This document shows positions 1 to 6,953 of a stretch of DNA of 6,973 nt, in pieces. Numbering within the stretch: position 1 is the first letter of the stretch; the number at the start of each line of letters is the position of its first letter. The notes beneath the pieces were generated by a model. It worked only from the letters and a program-made list of their open reading frames with translations, searched no databases and had not been told where the DNA came from. Source of the stretch: Clostridia bacterium (lineage in GTDB: Bacteria; Bacillota; Clostridia; Christensenellales; UBA3700); contig JAIEEW010000014.1 in assembly GCA_029067255.1 (NCBI GenBank), positions 1-6,973 of the forward strand, given 5' to 3'. The position numbers and the translations under genes are program-made.

Positions 1-37
1 AACACTTATCGTTAAGACGAGAACCGAGATAACTCTT
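1..37 (-). other. hisS: Continuation of the hisS frame after the TAG
   Basis: Reading the minus strand in the same frame past the TAG at 38-40 gives twelve more codons, KSYLGSRLNDKC, with no further stop before the window edge. From memory of the family, HisRS proteins with a CPEC motif usually continue after it with a segment like ALK-x-YL-x-x-x-L, and then a cysteine. The residues here fit that pattern, with the stop in the place of a leucine (TTG to TAG would be one base change). No frameshift is needed. This supports one continuous hisS gene extending left of the window. Confidence 0.7.
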
Positions 38-571
38 CTAAGCGGCGTGGTAAGTCTTTCTGCACTCTGGACAACCTATCGAATTTATGTTCAGCGAGAG
101 TTTTCCTACGCCGAGTCTATCGAAAATCGTCTTCGCAAGCGTTATTACTTCAACGTCTGCTTCGGGCGACTCCGCTCCGTAATATTCGATGCCGAACTGG
201 TGGTGTTCTCTCAGTCTGCCCGCTTGCGGTTTTTCATATCTGAAAACCGGCGTTATATAATACATTTTCGTAGGCTGCGTATTGCCGTAAAGCGAATTTT
301 CGATAAATGCTCTCGCTACGCCCGCCGTACCTTCGGGTTTGAGCGTCATGCTTCTTCCGCCCTTGTCGTCAAAGGTATACATCTCCTTATTGACAATATC
401 GGTAGTATCGCCTACACCTCTCAAAAAGAGTTCCGTATGTTCGAAAGTCGGAGTGCGTATTTCATTTACGCAGAAAGTCCTTGCGACTTCCCTTACAACG
501 CTCTCGACAAAGTGCCATTTATAACTCTCTTTGGGCAAAACGTCTTTCGTACCCTTTGGTATGTTTATCAT
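38..571 (-). CDS. hisS: Histidyl-tRNA synthetase, N-terminal part, interrupted by an in-frame TAG
   Basis: Class II aminoacyl-tRNA synthetase that charges tRNA-His with histidine in the cytoplasm, using ATP. The 177 residues visible before the stop match the start of the HisRS catalytic domain: the MINIPKGTKDVLP opening, the motif 1 region (about residues 38-65, RTPTFEHTELF), and a clear motif 2 with its loop (about 110-127, FRYEKPQAGRLREHHQFG), whose arginine binds ATP in the family. A CPEC pair lies at residues 167-170. Full-length HisRS is about 420 residues, so the rest of the catalytic core (including motif 3) and the anticodon-binding domain are not here. The start is well set: AGGAG at 578-582 lies 6 nt before the ATG, and hslU ends 14 nt upstream, so it probably shares the operon. 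The frame meets TAG at 38-40 and stays open to the window edge with HisRS-like residues, so this is probably a real gene with a mutated, misread or recoded codon rather than a natural end. Identity is very secure; whether it is functional is not. Confidence 0.93.
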   Translation of the reverse strand: MINIPKGTKDVLPKESYKWHFVESVVREVARTFCVNEIRTPTFEHTELFLRGVGDTTDIVNKEMYTFDDKGGRSMTLKPEGTAGVARAFIENSLYGNTQPTKMYYITPVFRYEKPQAGRLREHHQFGIEYYGAESPEADVEVITLAKTIFDRLGVGKLSLNINSIGCPECRKTYHAA

Positions 572-585
572 ATTTATCTCCTAGA

Positions 586-1908
586 TTAAAGTATATACTT
601 ATTGAGATTCATTCTCTTTATCACGCTTTCGAAATGCTTTTCGACGAATTCTTTGTCTATCACGACTTCCGACGCTTTGTCCGTATTGCCCGCTTCGTAC
701 GATATATCTTCGAGCAAACTTTCCATCATCGTATGCAATCTTCTCGCGCCGATGTCTTCGTTGTTCTCATTCTCGACCGCGCAAATTTTCGCTATCTGTT
801 TTATTGCTTCCGCTGTAAATTTAAGGCTTACTTTATCCACTCCCAGCAAAGCCGTATACTGCATCAATATCGCGTTGTCGGGCTTTGTAAGAATCTCTTC
901 GAAATCATTTTCCGTCAAAGAGTGAAGCCTTACGTTTATCGGGAATCTTCCTTGCAATTCCGGTATAAGGTCGGACACGCTTGATATATGGAAAGCGCCC
1001 GCCGCGATGAAGAGAATATGGTCTGTCTTTATCTGTCCGTATTTGGTATTGACCGTACAGCCTTCCACTATCGGAAGTATATCCCTTTGCACGCCTTCTC
1101 TAGACACGTCGTGTCCCTGACTGCCGTTGGCTTTGTTGGCTATTTTATCTATTTCGTCGATAAAAATTATACCTTCGTTTTCCGCTCTTGAAATCGCTTC
1201 GGAATTGACGTTGTCAGGATCTATAAGTTTTTCTTCTTCTATTTCAAGAAGTTCTCTCATAGCGTCTTTGACAGTCATTGTCTTTTGCTTTACTTTGCCG
1301 TTGTTTCCGCCCATAAACGAACCGAAAACTTCGTTGATGTTTATCTCCATATTGCCGTTGCCGATAGTCTGCTGTTTTGGCTTTACGGGAAGAGCGATGT
1401 CAATTACGAGATCGTCTAACTTACCTTCGCGAAGTTCTTGCAAAATATATCCTCTCATCTGTCCGTCGGACATATCGGGATAGGCTTCCTTTCTCTTTTT
1501 CGTAATGGCGGGAACGAGTTTTTCTTCAACCAGTTCTCTAGCCCTAAGTTCTACTTCTTTGGACTTTTCTTCCTGAACCATTCTTATTGACGCTTCAACC
1601 AAATCTCTTACCATGGACTCCACGTCTCTGCCGACGTAACCCACTTCGGTAAATTTCGTCGCTTCGACTTTTACAAAAGGCGCTTTTACGAGTTTTGCCA
1701 GTCTTCTGGCTATTTCCGTCTTACCTACGCCGGTAGGTCCTTGCATAATGATATTTTTCGGAGTGATCTCTTCTTTGAGATAATCGGGAAGTTTGCTTCT
1801 TCTATATCTGTTTCTCAACGCGACCGCAACCGCTTTTTTCGCGCTTTGCTGTCCTATGATATATCTGTCGAGTTCCGCTACTATTTGTTTGGGAGAATAG
1901 TTGTTCAT
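586..1908 (-). CDS. hslU: HslU (ClpY), ATPase subunit of the HslVU protease
   Basis: AAA+ unfoldase of the HslUV (ClpYQ) protease. In the family a hexamer unfolds substrates with ATP and threads them into the HslV chamber in the cytoplasm. The 440-residue product has the usual length and all key motifs: the N-terminal IIGQ segment (17-20), Walker A GPTGVGKT (57-64), the pore-loop motif GYVGRD (90-95), an intermediate (I) domain at roughly 110-240, Walker B IIFIDEID (247-254), GVQRDILP (272-279), the arginine-finger region ELQGRFP (R321), sensor 2 GARRL (387-391), and the C-terminal tail ending NKYIL, which in HslU inserts between HslV subunits to activate them. The ATG follows the hslV TAA by one base; a GAGGTG ribosome site at 1913-1918 lies within the hslV 3' end, so the two are probably translationally coupled, fitting the need for matched subunits. 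It ends in TAA, 14 nt before hisS. No truncation or missing catalytic residue seen. Confidence 0.98.
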   Translation of the reverse strand: MNNYSPKQIVAELDRYIIGQQSAKKAVAVALRNRYRRSKLPDYLKEEITPKNIIMQGPTGVGKTEIARRLAKLVKAPFVKVEATKFTEVGYVGRDVESMVRDLVEASIRMVQEEKSKEVELRARELVEEKLVPAITKKRKEAYPDMSDGQMRGYILQELREGKLDDLVIDIALPVKPKQQTIGNGNMEININEVFGSFMGGNNGKVKQKTMTVKDAMRELLEIEEEKLIDPDNVNSEAISRAENEGIIFIDEIDKIANKANGSQGHDVSREGVQRDILPIVEGCTVNTKYGQIKTDHILFIAAGAFHISSVSDLIPELQGRFPINVRLHSLTENDFEEILTKPDNAILMQYTALLGVDKVSLKFTAEAIKQIAKICAVENENNEDIGARRLHTMMESLLEDISYEAGNTDKASEVVIDKEFVEKHFESVIKRMNLNKYIL

Positions 1909-1909
1909 A

Positions 1910-2443
1910 TTACACCTCTTCTACGATAATATTGTTGTTGGTAAACACGCACAACTCGCTTGCTATGACAAGCGCTTTATACGCGATTTCCTTAGCGCTC
2001 AATTTGGTTTCTTTTACCATCGCTCTCGCTGCGGCAAGCGCGTAGTTCCCGCCCGAACCGATAGCGCACGCGTCGCCGTCCGGATCAATGACTTCTCCGC
2101 TTCCCGATACAATAAGCAGATTTTCTTTATCCGCTACCAACATCATTGCTTCGAGTTTTCTCGGCAACTTGTCGTTTCTCCAAAGTTCAGCCAGTTCGAC
2201 TGCGCTGCGCATAAGATTGCCGCTGTACTTTTGCAACATCTTTTCAAATTTTTCGCTCAGCGATATAGCGTCCGATACGCTTCCCGCAAATCCGATAACT
2301 ACCTTGTCGTCGTAAATTCTCTTGACTTTCTTAGCAGTGCCTTTGAGAATTACGCTCTGTCCCATAGTGATCTGTCCGTCGCCCGCGATAGCGATCTTTC
2401 CATCCCTTTTCACGGCGCAGATAGTGGTTCCCATCATTTCCAT
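1910..2443 (-). CDS. hslV: HslV (ClpQ), peptidase subunit of the HslVU protease
   Basis: N-terminal-nucleophile threonine peptidase, related to proteasome beta subunits, which forms a double-hexamer chamber capped by HslU. The 177-residue product starts MEMMGTTICAV. By comparison with the family, Thr6 is the likely catalytic residue, exposed when a five-residue propeptide (MEMMG) is removed; Gly-Thr-Thr is the usual cleavage context. Taking Thr6 as residue 1, expected partners fall in place: Asp in GDGQ (residue 22), Lys38 in TAKKV, and Ser130 in GSGGNYALAA. The first ATG is preferred over Met3 or Met4 because AAGGAG (2452-2457) lies 8 nt upstream of it. The gene sits 2 nt after trmFO and 1 nt before hslU, so all three are probably on one transcript. 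The xerC-like gene found just upstream of this gene in B. subtilis is absent. Length and motifs are intact. Confidence 0.98.
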   Translation of the reverse strand: MEMMGTTICAVKRDGKIAIAGDGQITMGQSVILKGTAKKVKRIYDDKVVIGFAGSVSDAISLSEKFEKMLQKYSGNLMRSAVELAELWRNDKLPRKLEAMMLVADKENLLIVSGSGEVIDPDGDACAIGSGGNYALAAARAMVKETKLSAKEIAYKALVIASELCVFTNNNIIVEEV

Positions 2444-2445
2444 AA

Positions 2446-3750
2446 TTATATCTCCTTATACTTTTTCAGGCATCTTTCCATATCCCCAATCGCTCGGGTG
2501 GAATACCTGAATTTTCTTGCCTTTTTGTCCCTGGGAGCGTCCGTCAGGACAGGCAGAATCCCGAAATTAGCGTTCATCGGTTGATAATCGTCCGTTTCGG
2601 TAGATATATGTCTTTGCAGCCTTCCGATAACCGTAGTTTCGGGTAGCAGCAAGTCATTTTGATTTTTCAATCTGCGAGCAAGATTTATTCCAGCCATAAG
2701 TCCGCTCGCCGCGCTTTCCATATAACCTTCTACGCCCGTCATCTGACCTGCAAAGAAAATATACGGTTTGTCTTTCAACGCCCAGTAAGCGTCCAGCGCT
2801 TTAGGCGCGTCTATAAAAGTGTTTCTGTGCATCACCCCGTAACGTAGAAACTCCGCGTTTTCCAACCCCGGTATAAGAGAAAACACTCTTTTCTGTTCGC
2901 CGAATTTAAGGTTTGTCTGAAATCCGACTATATTGTAAGCGCTGCCTTGTCCGTCTTCTTTTCTAAGTTGGACTACGGCGTACGGTCGCTCGCTCTTATA
3001 CGGATTTCGTATGCCTACCGGACGCAACGGTCCGTATCTCATAGTATCTTCGCCTCTCGATGCCATAATCTCTATAGGCATACATCTCTCGAACACGTTT
3101 ATCTCAAAGTCTTTGAGCGTTGCCCTTTCGGCGTTTATCAACTCGCGGTAAAACGTAAGATACTCTTCTTTATCCATAGCGCAATTGAGATAATCTTCGC
3201 CGCCCTTGCCGTATCTGCCTGCAAAAAAGGCTTTGCTATGATCCACGCTTTCCCCGTCTATTATCGGAGCAACCGCGTCAAAGAAATGCAATCTGTCGGC
3301 GCCTACGAATTCTTTTATACTTTCGCTCAAACTATCGGACGTCAATGGTCCTGTCGCTATCACTGTTGGGACGTCTTCGTCTATTTCGCTTACTTCTTCT
3401 CTTATAAGTCTGAATCCGTCAAACTTTTTGAGTTCTTCGCTCACAGCCGCGCTAAACTTTTCTCTGTCTACCGCAAGCGCTCCGCCGGCAGGAACGTCCG
3501 TCTTATACGCGCATTTGAGAATCAGACTGTCAAGTCTTGCAAGTTCGTACTTCAACAGTCCCGACGCGTTGTCAAGGCTCTGCGCTTTGAGCGAATTTGA
3601 ACATACCAGTTCCGCAAGCCCGTCGCTTTTATGGCAAGGAGTGGATTTGACTCCGCGCATTTCGTACATATCGACGTCTATGCCGCGTTTGAGCAACTGA
3701 TAAGCGCATTCGCACCCTGCAAGTCCGCCGCCGACCACTTTGACTTTCAT
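2446..3750 (-). CDS. trmFO: TrmFO, folate- and FAD-dependent tRNA (uracil-54-C5)-methyltransferase
   Basis: Makes 5-methyluridine at position 54 in the T-loop of tRNAs, using 5,10-methylenetetrahydrofolate as carbon donor and FAD for reduction, rather than S-adenosylmethionine as in TrmA. It was formerly annotated Gid. The 434-residue product has the normal length. It opens with a dinucleotide-binding motif, VVGGGLAGCECA (5-16). It contains the VCSNSLK segment with Cys50 and FERCMPIE with Cys223, which appear equivalent to the two functionally important cysteines of the B. subtilis enzyme (Cys53 and Cys226). Further family signatures are GPLRPVG (240-246), FFAGQMTGVEGY (332-343) and NANFGILP (393-400). 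The start codon shares one base with the topA stop (TAATG on the minus strand), and an AAGGAT site at 3759-3764 lies inside the end of topA, indicating translational coupling. It is followed 2 nt later by hslV. TrmFO is typical of Bacillota and some other phyla, which is mild taxonomic evidence. The main confusable family is MnmG, but the length and C-terminus fit TrmFO. Confidence 0.97.
   Translation of the reverse strand: MKVKVVGGGLAGCECAYQLLKRGIDVDMYEMRGVKSTPCHKSDGLAELVCSNSLKAQSLDNASGLLKYELARLDSLILKCAYKTDVPAGGALAVDREKFSAAVSEELKKFDGFRLIREEVSEIDEDVPTVIATGPLTSDSLSESIKEFVGADRLHFFDAVAPIIDGESVDHSKAFFAGRYGKGGEDYLNCAMDKEEYLTFYRELINAERATLKDFEINVFERCMPIEIMASRGEDTMRYGPLRPVGIRNPYKSERPYAVVQLRKEDGQGSAYNIVGFQTNLKFGEQKRVFSLIPGLENAEFLRYGVMHRNTFIDAPKALDAYWALKDKPYIFFAGQMTGVEGYMESAASGLMAGINLARRLKNQNDLLLPETTVIGRLQRHISTETDDYQPMNANFGILPVLTDAPRDKKARKFRYSTRAIGDMERCLKKYKEI
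2452..2457 (-). promoter_or_regulatory. hslV ribosome binding site (AAGGAG), deciding the start
   Basis: The minus strand reads AAGGAG and then 8 nt before the ATG at 2441-2443. The site overlaps the last codons of trmFO. Three methionines lie close together (Met1, Met3, Met4); this spacing suits Met1, giving a five-residue propeptide before the catalytic threonine, while the later ATGs would be 14 or more nt away. Confidence 0.75.
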
Positions 3751-5840
3751 TAAGCGTTATCCTTATTTTCCTGCGGCGCGTCTTCGCTGTGTTTGCAGTC
3801 TTTGTTTGTACAAACGTATCTCGTTACGCCCTTCGACTTGACAATCTTCATCGCGCTTTTGCAATCTGGACAAAGATACGGCGCGGGAATATCCCACGAT
3901 ATAAACTTACAAGTCGGATAATTCGTACACGAATAGAACGTCGCGCCCTTTTTGGACACTTTCTTTACTATATCTCCGCCGCACGCGGGACATTTTGCCA
4001 CTGCGTCGCCAAGCGGTTTGGTATTTCTGCATTTAGGGAAGTTTGGACACGCGAGAAATTTTCCGTATTTGGAATCTCTGACAACCATATGCGCTCCGCA
4101 CTTCTCGCATATAACTTCCGTAACTTCTTCTTTTGGTTTGACCTTATTTCCTTGATACTTGACCGCCAACACTTTATTGTGGAAGTCGCCGTAGAAGTCG
4201 GCTATTACGTCGTACCACTTGATATTGCCTTCTTCGATCTTATCGAGATTGCTTTCCATCGTCGCGGTAAACTTCGTATTCATAATATCGGGAAAGTTTT
4301 TTACGAGTTGGTCGCAAACGAGTTCGCCTAATTCCGTCGGCTTCATAAACTTCCCGTCTTTTTCGGTATAGGTTCTTTTGTAAAGCACGGTTATCGTCTT
4401 TTCAAAAGTAGACGGTCTTCCTATGCCGTTTTCTTCCATTGCCTTGATAAACGAACCGTCCGTATATCTTTGCGGGGGTTTCGTAAATTTCTGTTCGCCT
4501 TTGATATCTTTGAGCGAAAGTTCTTCCCCTTCGTTGAGATCGGGAAGTTCTTTGGCGCTTTCTTCTTTATCCGCGCTTTGATAAGCGGAAGTATATCCCT
4601 TAAAAGTACAAACTTTACCTTTGAGAGTATATCCGTAATTTTTATCGCTTTGCGATACGATATGGACAGTCAGCGTATCGTAAACGGCGTTTGCCATCTG
4701 AGACGCTACGAATCTGTCGTATATAAGTTTGTAAAGTCTTAAATCGTTTCTCGCAAGTTTATCTTTGAGCGATTCGGGAGTACGTTCGAGCGTAATGGGT
4801 CTTATCGCTTCGTGAGCGTCCTGCGCCCCCGATCCCGTCGCGTAAACGTTGGGACGTTTAGGACAGTACTCCTTGCCGTAATGCTCGCCGATAAAAGCCA
4901 ACGCTTCTCTCTGTGCGTCTTCCGATACTCTTACGCTGTCCGAACGAATATACGTAACAAGCGCGACCTGTCCTTCGCCCTGTATTTCCACGCCTTCGTA
5001 AAGTCTTTGAGCGATCTGCGTTACCATTGAAGCGCTCATTCCGAGTTTTGAAATAGCGTCCTGTTGCATGGTTGACGTGGTAAACGGCGGAGCGGGTTTG
5101 GAGAAAGACTGCGCTCTCTTTACGTTGTCTACAAGCCACTTGCCCGCTTTACTGCCGTCGATAACGGAATCGGCAGTCTGCTTGTTTTCCACTTTGAGTT
5201 TCTTGCCGTCTATATCGACAAACTCGCATTTAAGCGAAGCCGTCTTTTTATCTTTGATAAGATGCGCGGTTATCGTCCAGTATTCCTGCGGTTTGAAATC
5301 CCTGATCTCTCTTTCTCTGTCCACTACCATTTTGAGCGCGACAGACTGAACTCTGCCTGCGGAAAGACCGCCTTTGATCTGTTGGGATATGATCGGAGAA
5401 AGTTCGTATCCCATGAGTCTGTCCAAAACTCTTCTCGCCTGCTGCGCGTCCACAAGCCCCATATTTATTTCGCGGGGATTTTGCAACGCTTTCTGAACCG
5501 CCTTTTTGGAAATCTCGTTGAAAACTATTCTTACTTTTTTTTCCTTAATGTCGCACTCGTTTGCCAAATGCCACGATATTGCTTCTCCTTCTCTATCCGG
5601 GTCGCCTGCGAGATATACCGCGTCGCAATGCTGTATATCTTTTTTTATCATATCAATAATAGGCTTTTTCTCGGGCGAAACGACGTATTCGGGTTTGAAA
5701 TTATTCTTAACATCAATACCCATCGTCTTTTGCGGAAGATCGCTGACGTGTCCTTTGGACGCGACCACTCTGTAACCGCTGCCCAAATACTTTGCAATAG
5801 TCTTCGCCTTGTGCGGCGACTCTACTATAATAAGTTTCAT
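3750..5840 (-). CDS. topA: DNA topoisomerase I (type IA, omega protein)
   Basis: Relaxes negative supercoils by cutting one strand, passing the other and resealing, through a 5'-phosphotyrosine link. The 696-residue product is close to the B. subtilis enzyme in length. It begins with a Toprim domain: MKLIIVESPHKAKTI with the catalytic Glu7, and DPDREGEAI (80-88) supplying the acidic metal-binding residues. LDRLMGYELSP (139-149) and GLSAGRVQSVAL (158-169) are core motifs, and the active-site tyrosine is Tyr297 in TYIRSDS. GIGRPSTFEKTI (472-483) is also typical. The C-terminus carries three four-cysteine zinc ribbons: Cys578/581/598/604, Cys617/620/638/644 and Cys657/660/677/682, used in the family for DNA and RNA polymerase contacts. 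It ends in a charged tail. GGAG (5846-5849) lies 5 nt before the ATG; dprA ends 15 nt upstream. The stop overlaps the trmFO start by one base. No anomaly is seen. Confidence 0.98.
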   Translation of the reverse strand: MKLIIVESPHKAKTIAKYLGSGYRVVASKGHVSDLPQKTMGIDVKNNFKPEYVVSPEKKPIIDMIKKDIQHCDAVYLAGDPDREGEAISWHLANECDIKEKKVRIVFNEISKKAVQKALQNPREINMGLVDAQQARRVLDRLMGYELSPIISQQIKGGLSAGRVQSVALKMVVDREREIRDFKPQEYWTITAHLIKDKKTASLKCEFVDIDGKKLKVENKQTADSVIDGSKAGKWLVDNVKRAQSFSKPAPPFTTSTMQQDAISKLGMSASMVTQIAQRLYEGVEIQGEGQVALVTYIRSDSVRVSEDAQREALAFIGEHYGKEYCPKRPNVYATGSGAQDAHEAIRPITLERTPESLKDKLARNDLRLYKLIYDRFVASQMANAVYDTLTVHIVSQSDKNYGYTLKGKVCTFKGYTSAYQSADKEESAKELPDLNEGEELSLKDIKGEQKFTKPPQRYTDGSFIKAMEENGIGRPSTFEKTITVLYKRTYTEKDGKFMKPTELGELVCDQLVKNFPDIMNTKFTATMESNLDKIEEGNIKWYDVIADFYGDFHNKVLAVKYQGNKVKPKEEVTEVICEKCGAHMVVRDSKYGKFLACPNFPKCRNTKPLGDAVAKCPACGGDIVKKVSKKGATFYSCTNYPTCKFISWDIPAPYLCPDCKSAMKIVKSKGVTRYVCTNKDCKHSEDAPQENKDNA

Positions 5841-5855
5841 TCTCTCTCCTTTTAC

Positions 5856-6875
5856 TTAAATCGTAGGAATCAGTTCGTAATAATTACCCTGCGATTTTCT
5901 TATTATACCCATGATTTCCAATCTTGTTAATACTGACGATACAACGGCTATATTCATACCGCTTTTCTCCATCAATTCGTACAAATGTATTCTGCCGTCT
6001 TTCATGATATCTACCAACGCTTGCTGTTCGATATCCAACTGTACCGTCTTGCGTTCCGCCTTCGCCGATTCGTAACCTAATGCGTCGGTAACGTCTTCGG
6101 GCGTAAGTACGATAGTCGCTTGCAACTCTTTTATCTTTTTGTTGCAACCCACGCTTTGTGCGGAAAATATACTGCCGGGTACGACGAAGAGTTCTCTGCC
6201 TTGTTCTATCGCATCGTCCGCCGTAATAAGCGAACCGCTTTTATCTCCCGCTTCAGGAATAAACACTCCGTTTGAAAGTCCGCTGATTATCCTGTTCCTT
6301 TCAGGAAAATGATATTGAAGGGGTTTTGTATTCAACGGATATTCGCTCACCACTACGCCGTTTTCCGCTATTTTGTTTTGCAACTGCAAGTTTTCAGGCG
6401 GATAGCATATATCCAAACCGTTCGCGACTACCGCAACTGTTTTGGCGCCATTTTCGACGCAGATACTGTGTCCTATGCTGTCCACGCCTCTCGCCAATCC
6501 GCTTATCACGATAAGTCCTGATTTTATAAACGCGGGGACGAAGTTTTGCATGATATTCTTTCCGTATACGCTTACTCTTCTCGTACCTACTACCGCCAAA
6601 AGATTCTTGTTTGAAAGCAAACTTCTTTCGCCTTTATAGTACAACGTATAAGGCGGATCGTATATCTCTTTGAGTTGAGACGGGTAATCGTCGTCGATTA
6701 TCGTAATAACTCCTACTCCCAGTTTGTTCATTTCCGCTATCATCTTATCCGCAACGGAATAATCGTCATAGAGTTCGCTCGGAGCGGATACGGAATCGAA
6801 TCTCTTGCGTCTAGCGTTATATCCTTCTATTGTCGAAAGCATTATCAACGCTTTCCGATCGTTATCGTATTCCAT
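5856..6875 (-). CDS. dprA: DprA/Smf, DNA-processing protein (RecA loader)
   Basis: In naturally competent bacteria DprA binds incoming single-stranded DNA and loads RecA onto it; it is also widely kept in species with no known competence. The 339-residue product has a short N-terminal helical region (about 1-60), then the Rossmann-like DprA core: YYKG (79-82), AVVGTRR (94-100), SGLARGVD (125-132), FPERNRIISGLS (190-201), KSGSLITA (212-219) and ELFVVPG (228-234). A small C-terminal winged-helix-like domain follows (about 280-335). The usual G-T-N segment late in the core is altered here to SVGCNKKIKELQA (241-253). The first ATG (6873-6875) is chosen because the next one, at Met12, would remove part of the N-terminal helix that aligns with other DprA proteins. 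However, there is no clear AGGAG before it, only TGGGATT, and a large hairpin ends 10 nt upstream. It is the first visible gene of the operon and ends in TAA 15 nt before topA. Identity is secure; the start is slightly less so. Confidence 0.96.
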   Translation of the reverse strand: MEYDNDRKALIMLSTIEGYNARRKRFDSVSAPSELYDDYSVADKMIAEMNKLGVGVITIIDDDYPSQLKEIYDPPYTLYYKGERSLLSNKNLLAVVGTRRVSVYGKNIMQNFVPAFIKSGLIVISGLARGVDSIGHSICVENGAKTVAVVANGLDICYPPENLQLQNKIAENGVVVSEYPLNTKPLQYHFPERNRIISGLSNGVFIPEAGDKSGSLITADDAIEQGRELFVVPGSIFSAQSVGCNKKIKELQATIVLTPEDVTDALGYESAKAERKTVQLDIEQQALVDIMKDGRIHLYELMEKSGMNIAVVSSVLTRLEIMGIIRKSQGNYYELIPTI

Positions 6876-6905
6876 AAATCAATCCCAGTATTTTCTGGCC
6901 AGCGA

Positions 6906-6920
6906 GCGATACTGAATCGC
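6906..6920. repeat. Small nested hairpin in the left arm
   Basis: GCGAT, five bases, then ATCGC: a 5-bp stem with a 5-nt loop contained wholly inside the left arm of the large inverted repeat. A copy on the opposite arm lies at 6939-6953. Each arm could therefore fold on itself as an alternative to pairing with the other arm. Confidence 0.55.
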
Positions 6921-6938
6921 TTCCGCTATATGTCTGAA

Positions 6939-6953
6939 GCGATTCAGTATCGC
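6939..6953. repeat. Small nested hairpin in the right arm
   Basis: GCGAT, five bases (TCAGT), then ATCGC, the counterpart of the nested hairpin at 6906-6920. Its presence follows from the pairing of the two arms, but it shows that the arm itself is palindromic at a smaller scale. Confidence 0.55.

Noticed and set aside
572..585. Possible terminator or promoter between hslU and hisS
   Set aside because: The gap is only 14 nt and is filled by the hisS ribosome site; there is no room for a terminator stem, and no promoter is visible.
47..589. Plus-strand open frame of 180 codons opposite hisS
   Set aside because: It lies entirely opposite a well-identified hisS frame, gives a biased composition rich in Arg, Phe and Tyr, and shows no known motif. 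It is a shadow of the real gene.
1224..1258. Short partial inverted repeat rich in CTT/AAG within hslU
   Set aside because: It falls in a Glu/Lys/Leu-rich coding stretch (LLEIEEEKL), whose codons alone explain the apparent symmetry.
1901..2584. Plus-strand open frame of 227 codons opposite hslV and the trmFO 3' end
   Set aside because: It spans the junction of two secure genes on the other strand, has no family resemblance, and is open only because the sense genes make little use of codons whose complements are stops.
2947..3600. Plus-strand open frame of 217 codons opposite trmFO
   Set aside because: Fully antisense to trmFO with low-complexity aromatic/basic composition and no recognisable domain.
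4858..5139. Minus-strand 93-codon frame inside topA
   Set aside because: Out of frame with topA, which is intact here and includes its active-site tyrosine region; arginine-rich composition is typical of a wrong frame.
5262..5930. Plus-strand open frame of 222 codons opposite topA and the dprA end
   Set aside because: Antisense shadow crossing the dprA-topA junction, with no motif or independent support.
5884..6147. Minus-strand 87-codon frame inside dprA
   Set aside because: Overlaps the intact dprA C-terminal region in another frame, with no independent evidence of coding.
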